The notes under the pieces are model-generated. The model did not search any database. It saw only the letters and a list, made by a program, of their open reading frames with translations, and was not told the DNA's origin. The position numbers were made by a program, and so were the translations under genes. DNA of 55,547 nucleotides. Source: Proteobacteria bacterium UBA6156 (GTDB lineage Bacteria; Pseudomonadota; Alphaproteobacteria; UBA2136; UBA6156). Below, one piece after another: positions 30,283 through 38,354 of this stretch; within the stretch, counting starts at the first letter, position 1; each line of letters begins with the position of its first letter. The stretch spans positions 1 through 55,547 of the forward strand of contig DIUO01000039.1 of NCBI GenBank assembly GCA_002422365.1, read 5' to 3'.

Positions 30283-32784
30283 TTAGGCGTTGGCTTGTTT
30301 TGCTGCGGCTTGCTTGAGGTCGTCGATGGTGCGCTTCACTTCTTTCATGGTGAAGGTTTCAACCTGGTCGCCTTCTTTGAAGTCGGTATAGTTGGCGAAG
30401 GTCATGCCGCACTCGAAGCCGGAAGCCACGTCTTTGGCGTCGTCTTTACCGCGGCGGAGGGAGCCGAGCTCGCCCGTGTGGATGACTTTGCCGTCGCGGA
30501 TGATGCGCAGCTTGGAGCCCCGGGTGATTTTGCCGCTGGTGACCATACAGCCCGCGATTTTAGTGCGCTCGAAGGTGAAGATGGCGCGGATATCGGCGTG
30601 GCCGGTGATTTCTTCGATCTTGCTGGGAGCGAGCAGGCCGGACATGGCGGCCTTGATGTCGTCCACCAGGTTATAGATGATGCTGTAGTAGCGGAGTTCG
30701 ATCCCGGCGCGGTCGGCAACGTCGCGCGCGGTGGCATCGGCCCGCACATTGAAGCCGACAACCAGCGCGCCTGCGGTGGAGGCGAGGTTGACGTCGTTCT
30801 CGGTAATAACACCCACAGCACTGGAGATGACCTTGACCTTGACCAGTTGTTGGTCGGCGTTGAGTTGCTCCAGCGCGAAGGCGATGGCCTCGGTGGAGCC
30901 CTGGACGTCCGCCTTAACAATCACGTTGAGGTCTTTCTGGCCTTCGGCGGCCATACGCTCCATCAGGTTCTCCAAAGTCATTTTACGGGCGGCCTGGGCG
31001 CGCTCGCGCTCGTTTTGGTCGCGCTGGGCGGCGGCTTCTTTGGCGATGCGCTCGTTTTCGCAGACAATGAACTGATCGCCCGCTTGCGGCACGCCTTGCA
31101 GGCCGAGAATTTCGACCGGCATGGAGGGTCCGGCTTCTTTCACGTTCTGGCCGAGGTCGTTAATGAGGGCGCGGACGCGGCCCCAGAACTGCCCGGCGAC
31201 GATGATTTCTCCGACCTTAAGCGTACCCCGGCTGACCACCACGGTGGCGACGGGGCCGCGGCCTTTGTCGAGCCGGGCTTCGACCACCGAACCATCGGCC
31301 CGGCGGTTGGGGTTGGCTTTGAGGTCGAGGACATCGGCTTGGAGGAGGACGATTTCTTCCAGTTGGTCGAGCCCCATGCCGGTAAGGCCGGACACGGGCA
31401 CGCAGGGGACGTTGCCGCCGAATTCTTCCAGCACCACGTCTTGCGCCAGGAGTTCGTTCTTCACTTTCTGCGGGTTGACGTTGGGTTTATCCATTTTGTT
31501 GAGGGCGACCACCAGCGGCACGCCAGCGGCGCGGGCGTGCTGAATGGCCTCGATGGTTTGCGGCATGATGCCGTCGTCGGCAGCGACCACCAGAATGACG
31601 ACGTCCGTCACCTTGGCGCCGCGGGCGCGCATGGCGGTAAAGGCGGCGTGGCCGGGGGTATCGAGGAACGTGATTTGGCGGCCGGACGGTGCGGTGACCT
31701 GGTAGGCACCTATGTGCTGGGTGATGCCACCGGCCTCGCCCTTGACCACGTTCGCTTTGCGGAGGGTATCCAGCAGGGTGGTTTTGCCGTGGTCGACGTG
31801 GCCCATGATGGTGACGATGGGCGCGCGGGTGATGAGGGTTTCGTCGGCGTCGGTGCCTTCCAGCAGCGATTCCTCAATCGTGGTGGTTTGGGCCAGCACG
31901 GGGGTGTGGCCAAATTCGGACACGATGACTTCGGCTGTCGATTGGTCGATGGTTTGGTTGGCGGTGACGAACTCGCCCATGCCCATCAGCTTTTTCACCA
32001 CGTCGGCGGCTTTTTCGGTCATCCGCGCGGCGAGTTCGGCCACGGTGATGAACTCGGGGATCATGACCTCGCGGAAGACTTTTTCGGCGGGGCCTTGCGG
32101 GATGCTGTCGGTGGTGTCGGCACCACGGCGGCCCCGGCGGCCCCCACGGCGGCCTGAGGAGGAGGCGCGCTGGCGGTCGGCGAGGTCTTCGAGATACGCA
32201 TTACGTCCGCGCTTGCTGGTGAGGTCGCGGCCTTCCGGCTTGCCGCCGGAGGAGGAGCGCTTGCGGGCGTCATCCAGCGAGATGGACTTGGTGGCGGCGA
32301 AGGCTTTGCTGTCGACCGTGCGGCCAGCGGTGGAGCTGGCCAGCGTGCCGCTTTGCACGCCCCCTGCCCCGCTACCTGCGCGGGTGGCGGCGCGCTCTTG
32401 CGCGGCTTTGGCGGCGGCCTCTTGGGCGGCTTTACGGGCGACTTCTTCCTCTTGCTGGCGCTGGGCGGCCTGCTTGACGCGGTCGTCTTGCAGTTGCGAG
32501 GCTTTGCGGAGGATTTCCTGCATGTCGTTCGGTTTGGCTTGCTCCGACGTCTGGGAGGCTTGCAGGGCGGCCATGCGGCGCTGCATTTCTTCTGACGTGG
32601 CGGTGGTGGCCGACGGCACGTTGGCATTCACGACCGAAGGCGCATCGAAGCGGCGGCGGCGAACCTCGACCGAGACCGACCCGCCACTGCGCGGCGAGGG
32701 GTTGGCCCCTACGCTCAGCGTGCCACTCCCGATGCTGAGTGTCCCTGTGGACTTCTTCGGGGGTGTTTGCGGGGTATCGGACAT
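30283..32784 (-). CDS. infB: Translation initiation factor IF-2
   Basis: The 833-aa GTPase has a low-complexity N-terminal region (Ala, Gln, Arg and Lys rich, about residues 60-200), then G1 GHVDHGKTTLLD near residue 325, G3 DTPGHAAF, and G4 NKMDKP. The C-terminal domains contain IVKADVQGSTEAIAFAL and SSAVGVITENDV, followed by the fMet-tRNA-binding module. It brings initiator tRNA to the 30S subunit. It follows ylxR and, unusually, is separated from rbfA by the Nudix gene. Confidence 0.97.
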   Translation of the reverse strand: MSDTPQTPPKKSTGTLSIGSGTLSVGANPSPRSGGSVSVEVRRRRFDAPSVVNANVPSATTATSEEMQRRMAALQASQTSEQAKPNDMQEILRKASQLQDDRVKQAAQRQQEEEVARKAAQEAAAKAAQERAATRAGSGAGGVQSGTLASSTAGRTVDSKAFAATKSISLDDARKRSSSGGKPEGRDLTSKRGRNAYLEDLADRQRASSSGRRGGRRGRRGADTTDSIPQGPAEKVFREVMIPEFITVAELAARMTEKAADVVKKLMGMGEFVTANQTIDQSTAEVIVSEFGHTPVLAQTTTIEESLLEGTDADETLITRAPIVTIMGHVDHGKTTLLDTLRKANVVKGEAGGITQHIGAYQVTAPSGRQITFLDTPGHAAFTAMRARGAKVTDVVILVVAADDGIMPQTIEAIQHARAAGVPLVVALNKMDKPNVNPQKVKNELLAQDVVLEEFGGNVPCVPVSGLTGMGLDQLEEIVLLQADVLDLKANPNRRADGSVVEARLDKGRGPVATVVVSRGTLKVGEIIVAGQFWGRVRALINDLGQNVKEAGPSMPVEILGLQGVPQAGDQFIVCENERIAKEAAAQRDQNERERAQAARKMTLENLMERMAAEGQKDLNVIVKADVQGSTEAIAFALEQLNADQQLVKVKVISSAVGVITENDVNLASTAGALVVGFNVRADATARDVADRAGIELRYYSIIYNLVDDIKAAMSGLLAPSKIEEITGHADIRAIFTFERTKIAGCMVTSGKITRGSKLRIIRDGKVIHTGELGSLRRGKDDAKDVASGFECGMTFANYTDFKEGDQVETFTMKEVKRTIDDLKQAAAKQANA

Positions 32785-32862
32785 GGGCGGGTTTCCTTAA
32801 ATTTCTGCCGCTTTTAGCGCCAAATGGACGGGGATGTCAAGGGTTGGACTCTTGCGAGGGCT

Positions 32863-32894
32863 GGATATGAGGATATGGGGGTATGAGGGTATCA
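32863..32894 (+). repeat. Degenerate octanucleotide repeat between ylxR and infB
   Basis: GGATATGA, GGATATGG, GGGTATGA, GGGTATCA then GG. The array touches the ylxR stop codon (32892-32894), so it lies in the ylxR-infB spacer. Confidence 0.75.
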
Positions 32895-33200
32895 GGAAGT
32901 GGGGGTTTGGGGTAAGTGGCTTACAATCTCGCTCCAGGGCGCGGGTGGGCGGTTGGTTTTGAGGCGGTGGGCAAAGGCTTTGCGCTTGAGGGCGGCGGTG
33001 TAGGCGGCTTCGGTTGGCACTATATACACGCCACGGCCGGGGGCGCGGTGGGGGCCAAGAAGAGCTTCTGGTGTGGGTACGCCGCCGACATTCACAAAGC
33101 GCAGAAGCTGGCTTTGCGGCAGCTTTTGGCCTGTGGCGGCGCAGGTGCGGAGGGGCGAGTGTTTGGTGTTTGGTGTTTCGTGTTTCGTGTTAGCGACCAT
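32892..33200 (-). CDS. ylxR: YlxR-family RNA-binding protein
   Basis: The 102-aa protein has the YlxR core RTCAATGQKLPQSQLLRFV followed by GRGVYIVPTEAAYTAALKR. The family is found between nusA and infB and is thought to bind RNA; in some species it tunes RNase P or transcription. Residues about 3-15 (ANTKHETPNTKHS) are translated from a NGTGTTT heptamer repeat at 33158-33192. No other start codon lies between the repeat and the core, so the repeat contributes the N-terminus. Confidence 0.85.
   Translation of the reverse strand: MVANTKHETPNTKHSPLRTCAATGQKLPQSQLLRFVNVGGVPTPEALLGPHRAPGRGVYIVPTEAAYTAALKRKAFAHRLKTNRPPAPWSEIVSHLPQTPTS
33158..33192 (+). repeat. Heptanucleotide repeat (NGTGTTT units) within the 5' end of ylxR
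   Basis: AGTGTTT, GGTGTTT, GGTGTTT, CGTGTTT, CGTGTTA, five units. It is related to the arrays at 6994-7020 and 34964-34992. Confidence 0.88.
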
Positions 33201-33243
33201 GGGGCGGTTGTGGCTTTTTTTGTTGGTTTTGGCAAGGGTACAA

Positions 33244-33269
33244 CAACGCCCCGGGAAACCGGGGCGTTG
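33244..33269. other. Perfect hairpin in the nusA-ylxR spacer
   Basis: CAACGCCCCGG pairs with CCGGGGCGTTG over 11 bp, with loop GAAA on the plus strand (TTTC on the transcript strand). The downstream sequence on the minus strand is TTGTACCC, a poor T-run, so it could be a weak attenuator or an RNA-processing signal between nusA and ylxR. Confidence 0.6.
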
Positions 33270-33286
33270 GGCTTTTGGGGTGTGCC

Positions 33287-34945
33287 TTAGGCGGTGGCGG
33301 CGGGTTGGGCGGTTTCGGCCGGGGTGGCTTCCACGTCGTCTTCGTCGTCCTCTTCCTCGGCAAACCAGTGCTGGCGGGCAGCCATGATGAGCTTTTGGGC
33401 TTGTTTGTCGTTCAGCAGGCCAGCGGGGAGCATTTCTTGCAACTCATCCGTGGCGAGGTCGCCGAGGTCGTCGAGCGTTTTGATGCCTTTTTCTCCCAGG
33501 GCAACGATGAGGTCGGCGGTCATGCCCGGCATGGCCTTCAGCTCTTCGGTCACGCCCAGCTTGGCAAGGCGCTCGGCGGCGGCGGTGATGGCGGTTTGGG
33601 CGCGGTTCTGGAGCTCTTGCGCGATGCCGAGGTCGAGCCCTTCGATGGTGGAGATTTCTTCGGCGCCGACTTTGAGGAGGTCGTCGATGCTGCGGAAGCC
33701 TTCGGCAATCAGCAGGCGGGCCAGGACTTCGTCGACGTCGAGGTTCTGCATGAGGTTGGAGCTCAGCACGTTGTACTCGTTGGTGCGGCGCTCGGACTCT
33801 TCGGCGTCGGTCATCACGTCGATATCCCAGCCCGTAAGAATGCTGGCGAGGCGGACGTTTTGGCCACGGCGGCCGATGGCGAGGGAGAGGTTGTCTTGCG
33901 GTACGACGACTTCGATACGGTTATCGTCTTCATCGAGCACCACTTTGCTGACCTGGGCGGGTTGCATGGCGCGGACGAGGAATTCCGCCGCGTTGGGCGA
34001 CCATTCGATGATGTCGACCCGTTCGCCCTGAAGCTCGGTGGTCACGGCCTGCACGCGCACGCCGCGGATACCGACGCAGGCACCGACGGGGTCGAGGTTG
34101 CGGTCGTAGCTCTTCACGGCGATTTTGGCGCGGAAGCCGGGGTCGCGGGCCGCACCCATGACTTCGATAGTGCCGTTCTGGATTTCCGGCACTTGTTCTT
34201 TGAACAATTCCACCAAAAACTGCGGGTGGGTGCGGGAGACAAAGATTTGCGGGCCACGTGCCTGAGGGTTGACCTTGTAGATGTAGGCGCGGATACGGTC
34301 GCCCTGCTTGAAGGTTTCCCGCTGGATGGTTTCGTCTTTCGGCAGCCAGGCTTCGGCACGGCCGAGGTCGATGAGGGCGCCGTTGAAGTCGGCCCGTTTG
34401 ATGATGCCGGAGATGATGGTGCCGACGGCGTCTTTATAGACTTCCAGCTCTTTGGCGCGCTCGACGTCCTTCACCTTTTGGAAAATGACCTGCTTGGCGG
34501 CCTGGGCGGCGACACGGCCATCGAAATATTTGGCGGGGAGGTCTTCCATCAGGAATTCGCCGATTTGGACGTTCGGGTTGATTTTCTGGGCTTCGGCCAG
34601 CAGGATTTGGCTGGGGTTGGACTTCAGCGGGTAGCCGCGTTTGTCGCAGGCGGGGCGCATTTCCGGCTCGCGGCCTTCGCGCACGGCGGTGCGGGCTTCT
34701 TCCGGCGAGAGGACTTCCATGACCATTTTCACTACCTGGGTGAGGCGCTTGATGTGGACGTCGCCGCTGACACGGTCGATGTGCGCTTGCACGGTGAGTT
34801 CCAGCGGCTGGAGGCCGAGCTCGGCGGCCAGCTTTTTACGGGCGGCCATTTGGATGGCTTGCTCCATGACTTCGAGCACTTGCTCTTTCTCGATGTCTTT
34901 CTCGCGGGCGACCATTTCGGCGATTTGCAGGTATTCCAGTGCCAT
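33287..34945 (-). CDS. nusA: Transcription termination/antitermination factor NusA
   Basis: The 552-aa protein has the N-terminal RNA-polymerase-binding domain, an S1 domain (GTIISGIIKRADFNGALIDL), two KH domains (SRTHPQFLVELFKEQVPEI, VGACVGIRGVRVQAVTTEL, QDNLSLAIGRRGQNVRLAS) and two C-terminal acidic repeats, ending in an acidic tail. It modulates pausing and termination. AAGGAG precedes the ATG. It follows rimP by 45 bp with a heptamer repeat in the spacer. Confidence 0.96.
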   Translation of the reverse strand: MALEYLQIAEMVAREKDIEKEQVLEVMEQAIQMAARKKLAAELGLQPLELTVQAHIDRVSGDVHIKRLTQVVKMVMEVLSPEEARTAVREGREPEMRPACDKRGYPLKSNPSQILLAEAQKINPNVQIGEFLMEDLPAKYFDGRVAAQAAKQVIFQKVKDVERAKELEVYKDAVGTIISGIIKRADFNGALIDLGRAEAWLPKDETIQRETFKQGDRIRAYIYKVNPQARGPQIFVSRTHPQFLVELFKEQVPEIQNGTIEVMGAARDPGFRAKIAVKSYDRNLDPVGACVGIRGVRVQAVTTELQGERVDIIEWSPNAAEFLVRAMQPAQVSKVVLDEDDNRIEVVVPQDNLSLAIGRRGQNVRLASILTGWDIDVMTDAEESERRTNEYNVLSSNLMQNLDVDEVLARLLIAEGFRSIDDLLKVGAEEISTIEGLDLGIAQELQNRAQTAITAAAERLAKLGVTEELKAMPGMTADLIVALGEKGIKTLDDLGDLATDELQEMLPAGLLNDKQAQKLIMAARQHWFAEEEDDEDDVEATPAETAQPAATA

Positions 34946-34963
34946 GTCGGCTCTCCTTTTGAT

Positions 34964-34992
34964 AGTGTTTTCGTGTTTAGTGTTTGGTGTTT
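34964..34992 (+). repeat. Heptanucleotide repeat (AGTGTTT units) in the rimP-nusA spacer
   Basis: AGTGTTT, TCGTGTTT, AGTGTTT, GGTGTTT. It overlaps the last bases of rimP. One unit is 8 bp, which suggests slippage. Confidence 0.8.
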
Positions 34993-35569
34993 AGTTGTGA
35001 GTATCGGTGGTTTCGGATTCGGCACGGGCGGAGGATTTGGCCGTGGCGGTTTTCATCAGCTCGCGCAGTTCCTCGGCACTGGGGCTGAGGTGGGCGTGGT
35101 GAATTTGGTCGTGGCGGACGGTGAAGAGATCGCCGCCGTCCTTCAGGATAAGTGTGATGCCGGTGGCGGTGGGCTGGGTGATGGTGCCGACCGCGCTGCC
35201 CAGCACGCCCTTGCCGCTGGGGTTGGGCAGCGGGCGGTGGAGGGTGATTTTGGCTTGTTTGCCCACAAAGCGGACGTAGTCGTCGGGCTTGGTGAGCGGC
35301 CGTTCGAGCCCCGCCGAGCCGACTTCCAGCGTGTAGGGGCTTTTGAAGATATCGGCGACATCGAGCTGGGCGGAGAGGGTGCGGGCGGCCTGGGTGCAGG
35401 CTTCCAGCGTGGGGCTGGTGCCGTCGGGCATTTCGGCCATGACATCGAGCGTTTGTTTGCCACGGCCGCTGGCGGTGCCGCCGGAAAGGCGCGCGTGCAC
35501 CAGCACAAGGCCATGCGCCGCAAGAGCTGCGGCTGCCAATTGATTGATGTGTTCGGCAAGTGTTGCCAT
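34991..35569 (-). CDS. rimP: Ribosome maturation factor RimP
   Basis: I chose the ATG at 35569 (MATLAEHINQLAAAALAAHG) with AAAGGAT just upstream; the longer frame runs into the leader terminator. The 192-aa product has the RimP motifs YTLEVGSAGLERPLTKPDDY and VGKQAKITLHRPL. It is needed for 30S maturation. The C-terminal 30 residues are an Ala- and Thr-rich tail. It heads the rimP-nusA-ylxR-infB operon. Confidence 0.9.
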   Translation of the reverse strand: MATLAEHINQLAAAALAAHGLVLVHARLSGGTASGRGKQTLDVMAEMPDGTSPTLEACTQAARTLSAQLDVADIFKSPYTLEVGSAGLERPLTKPDDYVRFVGKQAKITLHRPLPNPSGKGVLGSAVGTITQPTATGITLILKDGGDLFTVRHDQIHHAHLSPSAEELRELMKTATAKSSARAESETTDTHN

Positions 35570-35616
35570 GGTATATCCTTTATTCCTCCCCCTCCCCTGG
35601 TGGCGTGTTTGGCAAT

Positions 35617-35741
35617 AAAAAAAGCGGCCTGCGGCCACTTGGATTGCTAACCTTCAGCTCCAGAGTGTGAAGCAGAACCTGAACGGGTGTTCGGGTTGCT
35701 GCTGATGGCCGCAATGTGGACGAAGTCGGCCCAGCTGTCAA
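35617..35741 (-). ncRNA. Candidate leader RNA / attenuator upstream of rimP
   Basis: On the minus strand, TTGACA (35736-35741) with a weak CACATT -10 at 17 bp is followed by three hairpins: AACCCGAAC/GTTCAGGTT (35676-35697), CTTCA/TGAAG (35652-35672) and a GC-rich stem with seven T at 35617-35638. The last stem has the form of an intrinsic terminator, and rimP begins 48 bp downstream. It could be an attenuator for the rimP-nusA-infB operon, a separate small RNA, or simply the trmB terminator. Confidence 0.5.
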
Positions 35742-35746
35742 GCCCG

Positions 35747-36499
35747 TCAGGACGATTTTATCGCTTTGATAAACCATGGGTTTCTGCCCGCGACCTCGGC
35801 TTTTTGCTGGTATTTGGTGGGTTGCCACCATTGTGGCGCTTGCGTAAGCAGCTGCGGGCCCAGGGCGGGTTCGACCTGGGTATCGCCTTCTCCGCTAAGG
35901 CGTGCGGAGGGTTTGCAATCGGCCGCGGCCAGCAGGGTTTGAGCAAGCTTAAGGCCGGGGATGGGATAGAGGGTGGCAATGGTGTGGTAGGCGTAGGAGG
36001 GCCAGTCGGTGACGACCCAGAGTTCGCCGCCGGGGGCCAGGTGGTCGCGGATGGTTGCGGCCAGCTGCGGCTGCACGATACGGCGCTTGTGGTGCGAGGA
36101 TTTGGGCCAGGGGTCGGGGAACAAAACAAGCACGCGCGCGAGGGAGTTGGGTTGCAGCAGGCCGGAGGTGAAGAGCTGGCGGGCATCGTGCGGGTAAATG
36201 CGCACATTGGGCAGCGGCTGCTTGTGCAGGGCGGAGAGCAGGGTTTGCAGGCCGTTGAGGTAAATTTCGGAGCCGATAAAATGCGTGCCGGGGTTGGCTT
36301 GGGCGCGGGCATACAGGGCCATGCCGTTGCCCATGCCGAGTTCGACTTCCAGCGGTGCGGCGGCGGCCAGGAATTCTGGCGTGACGAGGTAGGGTTGCAG
36401 CGCGGCGTGGAGTTCGGCTTGCTCGGCCACCGACATGCGCGTGGCCAGGCGGCCGGTGGTGATGACCGGACGGTGGTGGGCGCTGGGAGTGGGCTTCAT
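35747..36499 (-). CDS. trmB: tRNA (guanine-N7-)-methyltransferase TrmB
   Basis: The 250-aa protein has the SAM-binding LEVELGMGNGMALYARA, FIGSEIYLNGLQTLLSAL, the TrmB signature VLFPDPWPKSSHHKRRIVQP and a C-terminal TKYQQKAEVAGR. It methylates G46 in the tRNA variable loop. It lies in the alphaproteobacterial order metK-trmB-rimP, although a secreted protein gene intervenes here. Confidence 0.93.
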   Translation of the reverse strand: MKPTPSAHHRPVITTGRLATRMSVAEQAELHAALQPYLVTPEFLAAAAPLEVELGMGNGMALYARAQANPGTHFIGSEIYLNGLQTLLSALHKQPLPNVRIYPHDARQLFTSGLLQPNSLARVLVLFPDPWPKSSHHKRRIVQPQLAATIRDHLAPGGELWVVTDWPSYAYHTIATLYPIPGLKLAQTLLAAADCKPSARLSGEGDTQVEPALGPQLLTQAPQWWQPTKYQQKAEVAGRNPWFIKAIKSS

Positions 36500-36537
36500 G
36501 GCGCCTTGGTAGGCGATTTTGAGGGCTTACGCAAGGC

Positions 36538-37017
36538 TTAGCTGGCGGGTGGGGCGGGTTCGGCGGTGGGGGCTTCGGGGGATTCGGGCTGGCTGGCGGG
36601 CTGGGTGGAGGGCTCAAGCTCTACCCCGCAGACCTTGGCCATGACCGGGTGCCGGGCGAAATAGGAGGCGCTGTAGTCGTCGCAGGTGAGTTTTTGTTCG
36701 GGTGCCACACGGAAGCCGCCGCTGTAGCGCGGTGCGGGCACATAGGCCTGCGCCGGCTGCGGCAGATTGGTGGCTGCCGGGGCTGCGGGCTGGGCGGCAC
36801 GGCAGGCGGCGAGGTCGGCTTCGAGGTTCTCCAGACGGGCTTCTTGCCGGGCCAGAAGCTCGGCTTGCAGGGTGGCCGGAGCCTCGGTGAGCGGCAGGAC
36901 GGTGTGGGAGGTGGTGGTGGACTCGGCCACCGCAGGCAGCGCCTGCGCCTGTGCCGGGCTGGCCAAGGCTGCCACGTGGGCCACACCAAGGGCGGCCATA
37001 AGAAGGAGGCGTTTCAT
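36538..37017 (-). CDS. Secreted or periplasmic protein of unknown function
   Basis: I chose the ATG at 37017 (MKRLLLMAALGVAHVAALA), the start of a signal peptide ending near AQA; GGAGG lies 4 to 9 bp upstream. The 159-aa product has a short coiled-coil-like helix (LLARQEARLENLEADLAAC), then a Pro- and Ala-rich region, a core with AYVPAPRYSGGFRVAP and LTCDDYSASYFARHPVMAKVC, and a Pro/Ala/Ser tail. Two Cys in the core may form a disulphide. I do not recognise a family. It lies between metK and trmB. Confidence 0.65.
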   Translation of the reverse strand: MKRLLLMAALGVAHVAALASPAQAQALPAVAESTTTSHTVLPLTEAPATLQAELLARQEARLENLEADLAACRAAQPAAPAATNLPQPAQAYVPAPRYSGGFRVAPEQKLTCDDYSASYFARHPVMAKVCGVELEPSTQPASQPESPEAPTAEPAPPAS

Positions 37018-37068
37018 GCGGCCCACCCTACTCCGTCTGGCATAATTTGCAACCCACGCGGGCATGGG

Positions 37069-38265
37069 CTAGCGCAGGTTGGCCCGGAGCGATGCGGCGA
37101 GGGTGGTGGCCTCCCACGGGAAGGTGCCTTCTCCGGCCGAACCCGCCGCGCGGCCAAAGTGCCCGCCGCTGGCGGTGGCAAGGTAAATGGGCGCATTGAG
37201 GCCCAGATGCATGCGGATGCCGCGTGGCGTAAGGCTGAGGGAGCGGCGGATGGTGGCCTCGAGCTGCGTTGCGCTGTGGGGCGAGGTGCCGAAGGTTTCG
37301 ACATATATAGACAGCGGTTCGGCGATGCCGATGGCGTAGCCGAGCTGGATTTCGCATTGGCGGGCGAGACCTGCGGCAACGATGTTTTTGGCCAGATAAC
37401 GCGCGGCGTAGGCGGCGGAACGGTCGACCTTGGTGGGGTCTTTCCCTGAAAAGGCACCGCCGCCGTGGCGGGCGTAGCCGCCGTAGGTATCGACAATGAT
37501 TTTACGTCCGGTGAGGCCGGTATCTCCGGCCGGGCCACCCAGATTGAAGCTGCCGGTGGGGTTGACGAGGATGCGGGTTGCGTCGTCGATCCAGCCCTTG
37601 GGCAGCACGTGGTGCCAGGCTTGGAGGATGATCTCTTTTAAAGCGTCTTGGCTGGCCTGCGGGGTGTGCTGGTGGCTGACGAGCAGCGTGTGGGCGCGGG
37701 TGGGGCGGCCATGGACATATTCGACGGTGATTTGCGATTTGGCGTCGGGCAGCAGCAATGCGCCTTGCTTGGGGGTTTGGGCGCGGCGGAGGTCTTCCAG
37801 ATGCCGCAGCACGGCGTGGGCGTAGTGAATGGGGGCGGGCATGAGCTCGGGCGTTTCGTCGCAGGCGAAGCCGAACATGAGGCCTTGGTCGCCGGCGCCT
37901 TCCGACGCCCGGGTGCCGGCGTCGACGCCCTGGGCAATTTCCGGCGATTGGGCGTGCATTTTGTTGAGGATTTGGACGGTCTTGGCGTCGAATCCCCTAT
38001 TCACGCCGCCGGTATAGCCGATGGCGGCGATGGTGCGGCGGATGACGGCGTCGATATCGACCTCTGCCTGGGTGCGGAGTTCTCCGCCGAGGCAGACGAA
38101 GTCGGTGGTCACCAGAATTTCCGAGGCGACGCGGGCGTCGGGGTCGTGCGCCAAATAAGCGTCGAGGATGGCGTCGGAGAGCTGATCGGCCAGTTTGTCC
38201 GGGTGGCCGCAGGAGACGGCCTCGGACGTGAACAGGTGCGTGGCGGTGGTGTTCGTTTTTTTCAT
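37069..38265 (-). CDS. metK: S-adenosylmethionine synthetase
   Basis: The 398-aa protein has HLFTSEAVSCGHPDKLADQL near the N-terminus, VDAGTRASEGAGDQGLMFGF, a GGPAGDTGLTGRKIIVDTYG loop and GGGAFSGKDPTKVDRSAAYA, the ATP- and Met-binding signatures. It makes SAM from ATP and methionine. Start at 38265 is fixed by the conserved N-terminal domain. Its upstream neighbour, ybeY, is transcribed divergently, which differs from the usual order. Confidence 0.96.
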   Translation of the reverse strand: MKKTNTTATHLFTSEAVSCGHPDKLADQLSDAILDAYLAHDPDARVASEILVTTDFVCLGGELRTQAEVDIDAVIRRTIAAIGYTGGVNRGFDAKTVQILNKMHAQSPEIAQGVDAGTRASEGAGDQGLMFGFACDETPELMPAPIHYAHAVLRHLEDLRRAQTPKQGALLLPDAKSQITVEYVHGRPTRAHTLLVSHQHTPQASQDALKEIILQAWHHVLPKGWIDDATRILVNPTGSFNLGGPAGDTGLTGRKIIVDTYGGYARHGGGAFSGKDPTKVDRSAAYAARYLAKNIVAAGLARQCEIQLGYAIGIAEPLSIYVETFGTSPHSATQLEATIRRSLSLTPRGIRMHLGLNAPIYLATASGGHFGRAAGSAGEGTFPWEATTLAASLRANLR

Positions 38266-38354
38266 GATAATTTTCTTGTTGGCCGAGACTGTAGCGCCGC
38301 TTGGCCTGCGCACGCAAGCATTGACGTTGGGGGGGCGCATCTGGCACGGTGAGG

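Noticed and set aside
30268..32157. A 629-codon plus-strand open frame opposite infB
   Set aside because: It is an antisense shadow of infB in GC-rich DNA; it has no recognisable motif and no ribosome-binding site.
1174..34992. CRISPR arrays as an explanation of the short repeats
   Set aside because: The repeats are 7-8 bp tandem units with no spacers and no cas genes.
33275..35650. A 791-codon plus-strand open frame opposite nusA and rimP
   Set aside because: Antisense shadow created by high GC and codon bias of nusA and rimP; the His/Gly/Val/Asp-rich composition is typical of such artefacts.
35617..35741. tRNA or 4.5S SRP RNA in the trmB-rimP gap
   Set aside because: No T-arm consensus or cloverleaf, and the conserved SRP sequence GGAAGGAAGCAGCC is absent.
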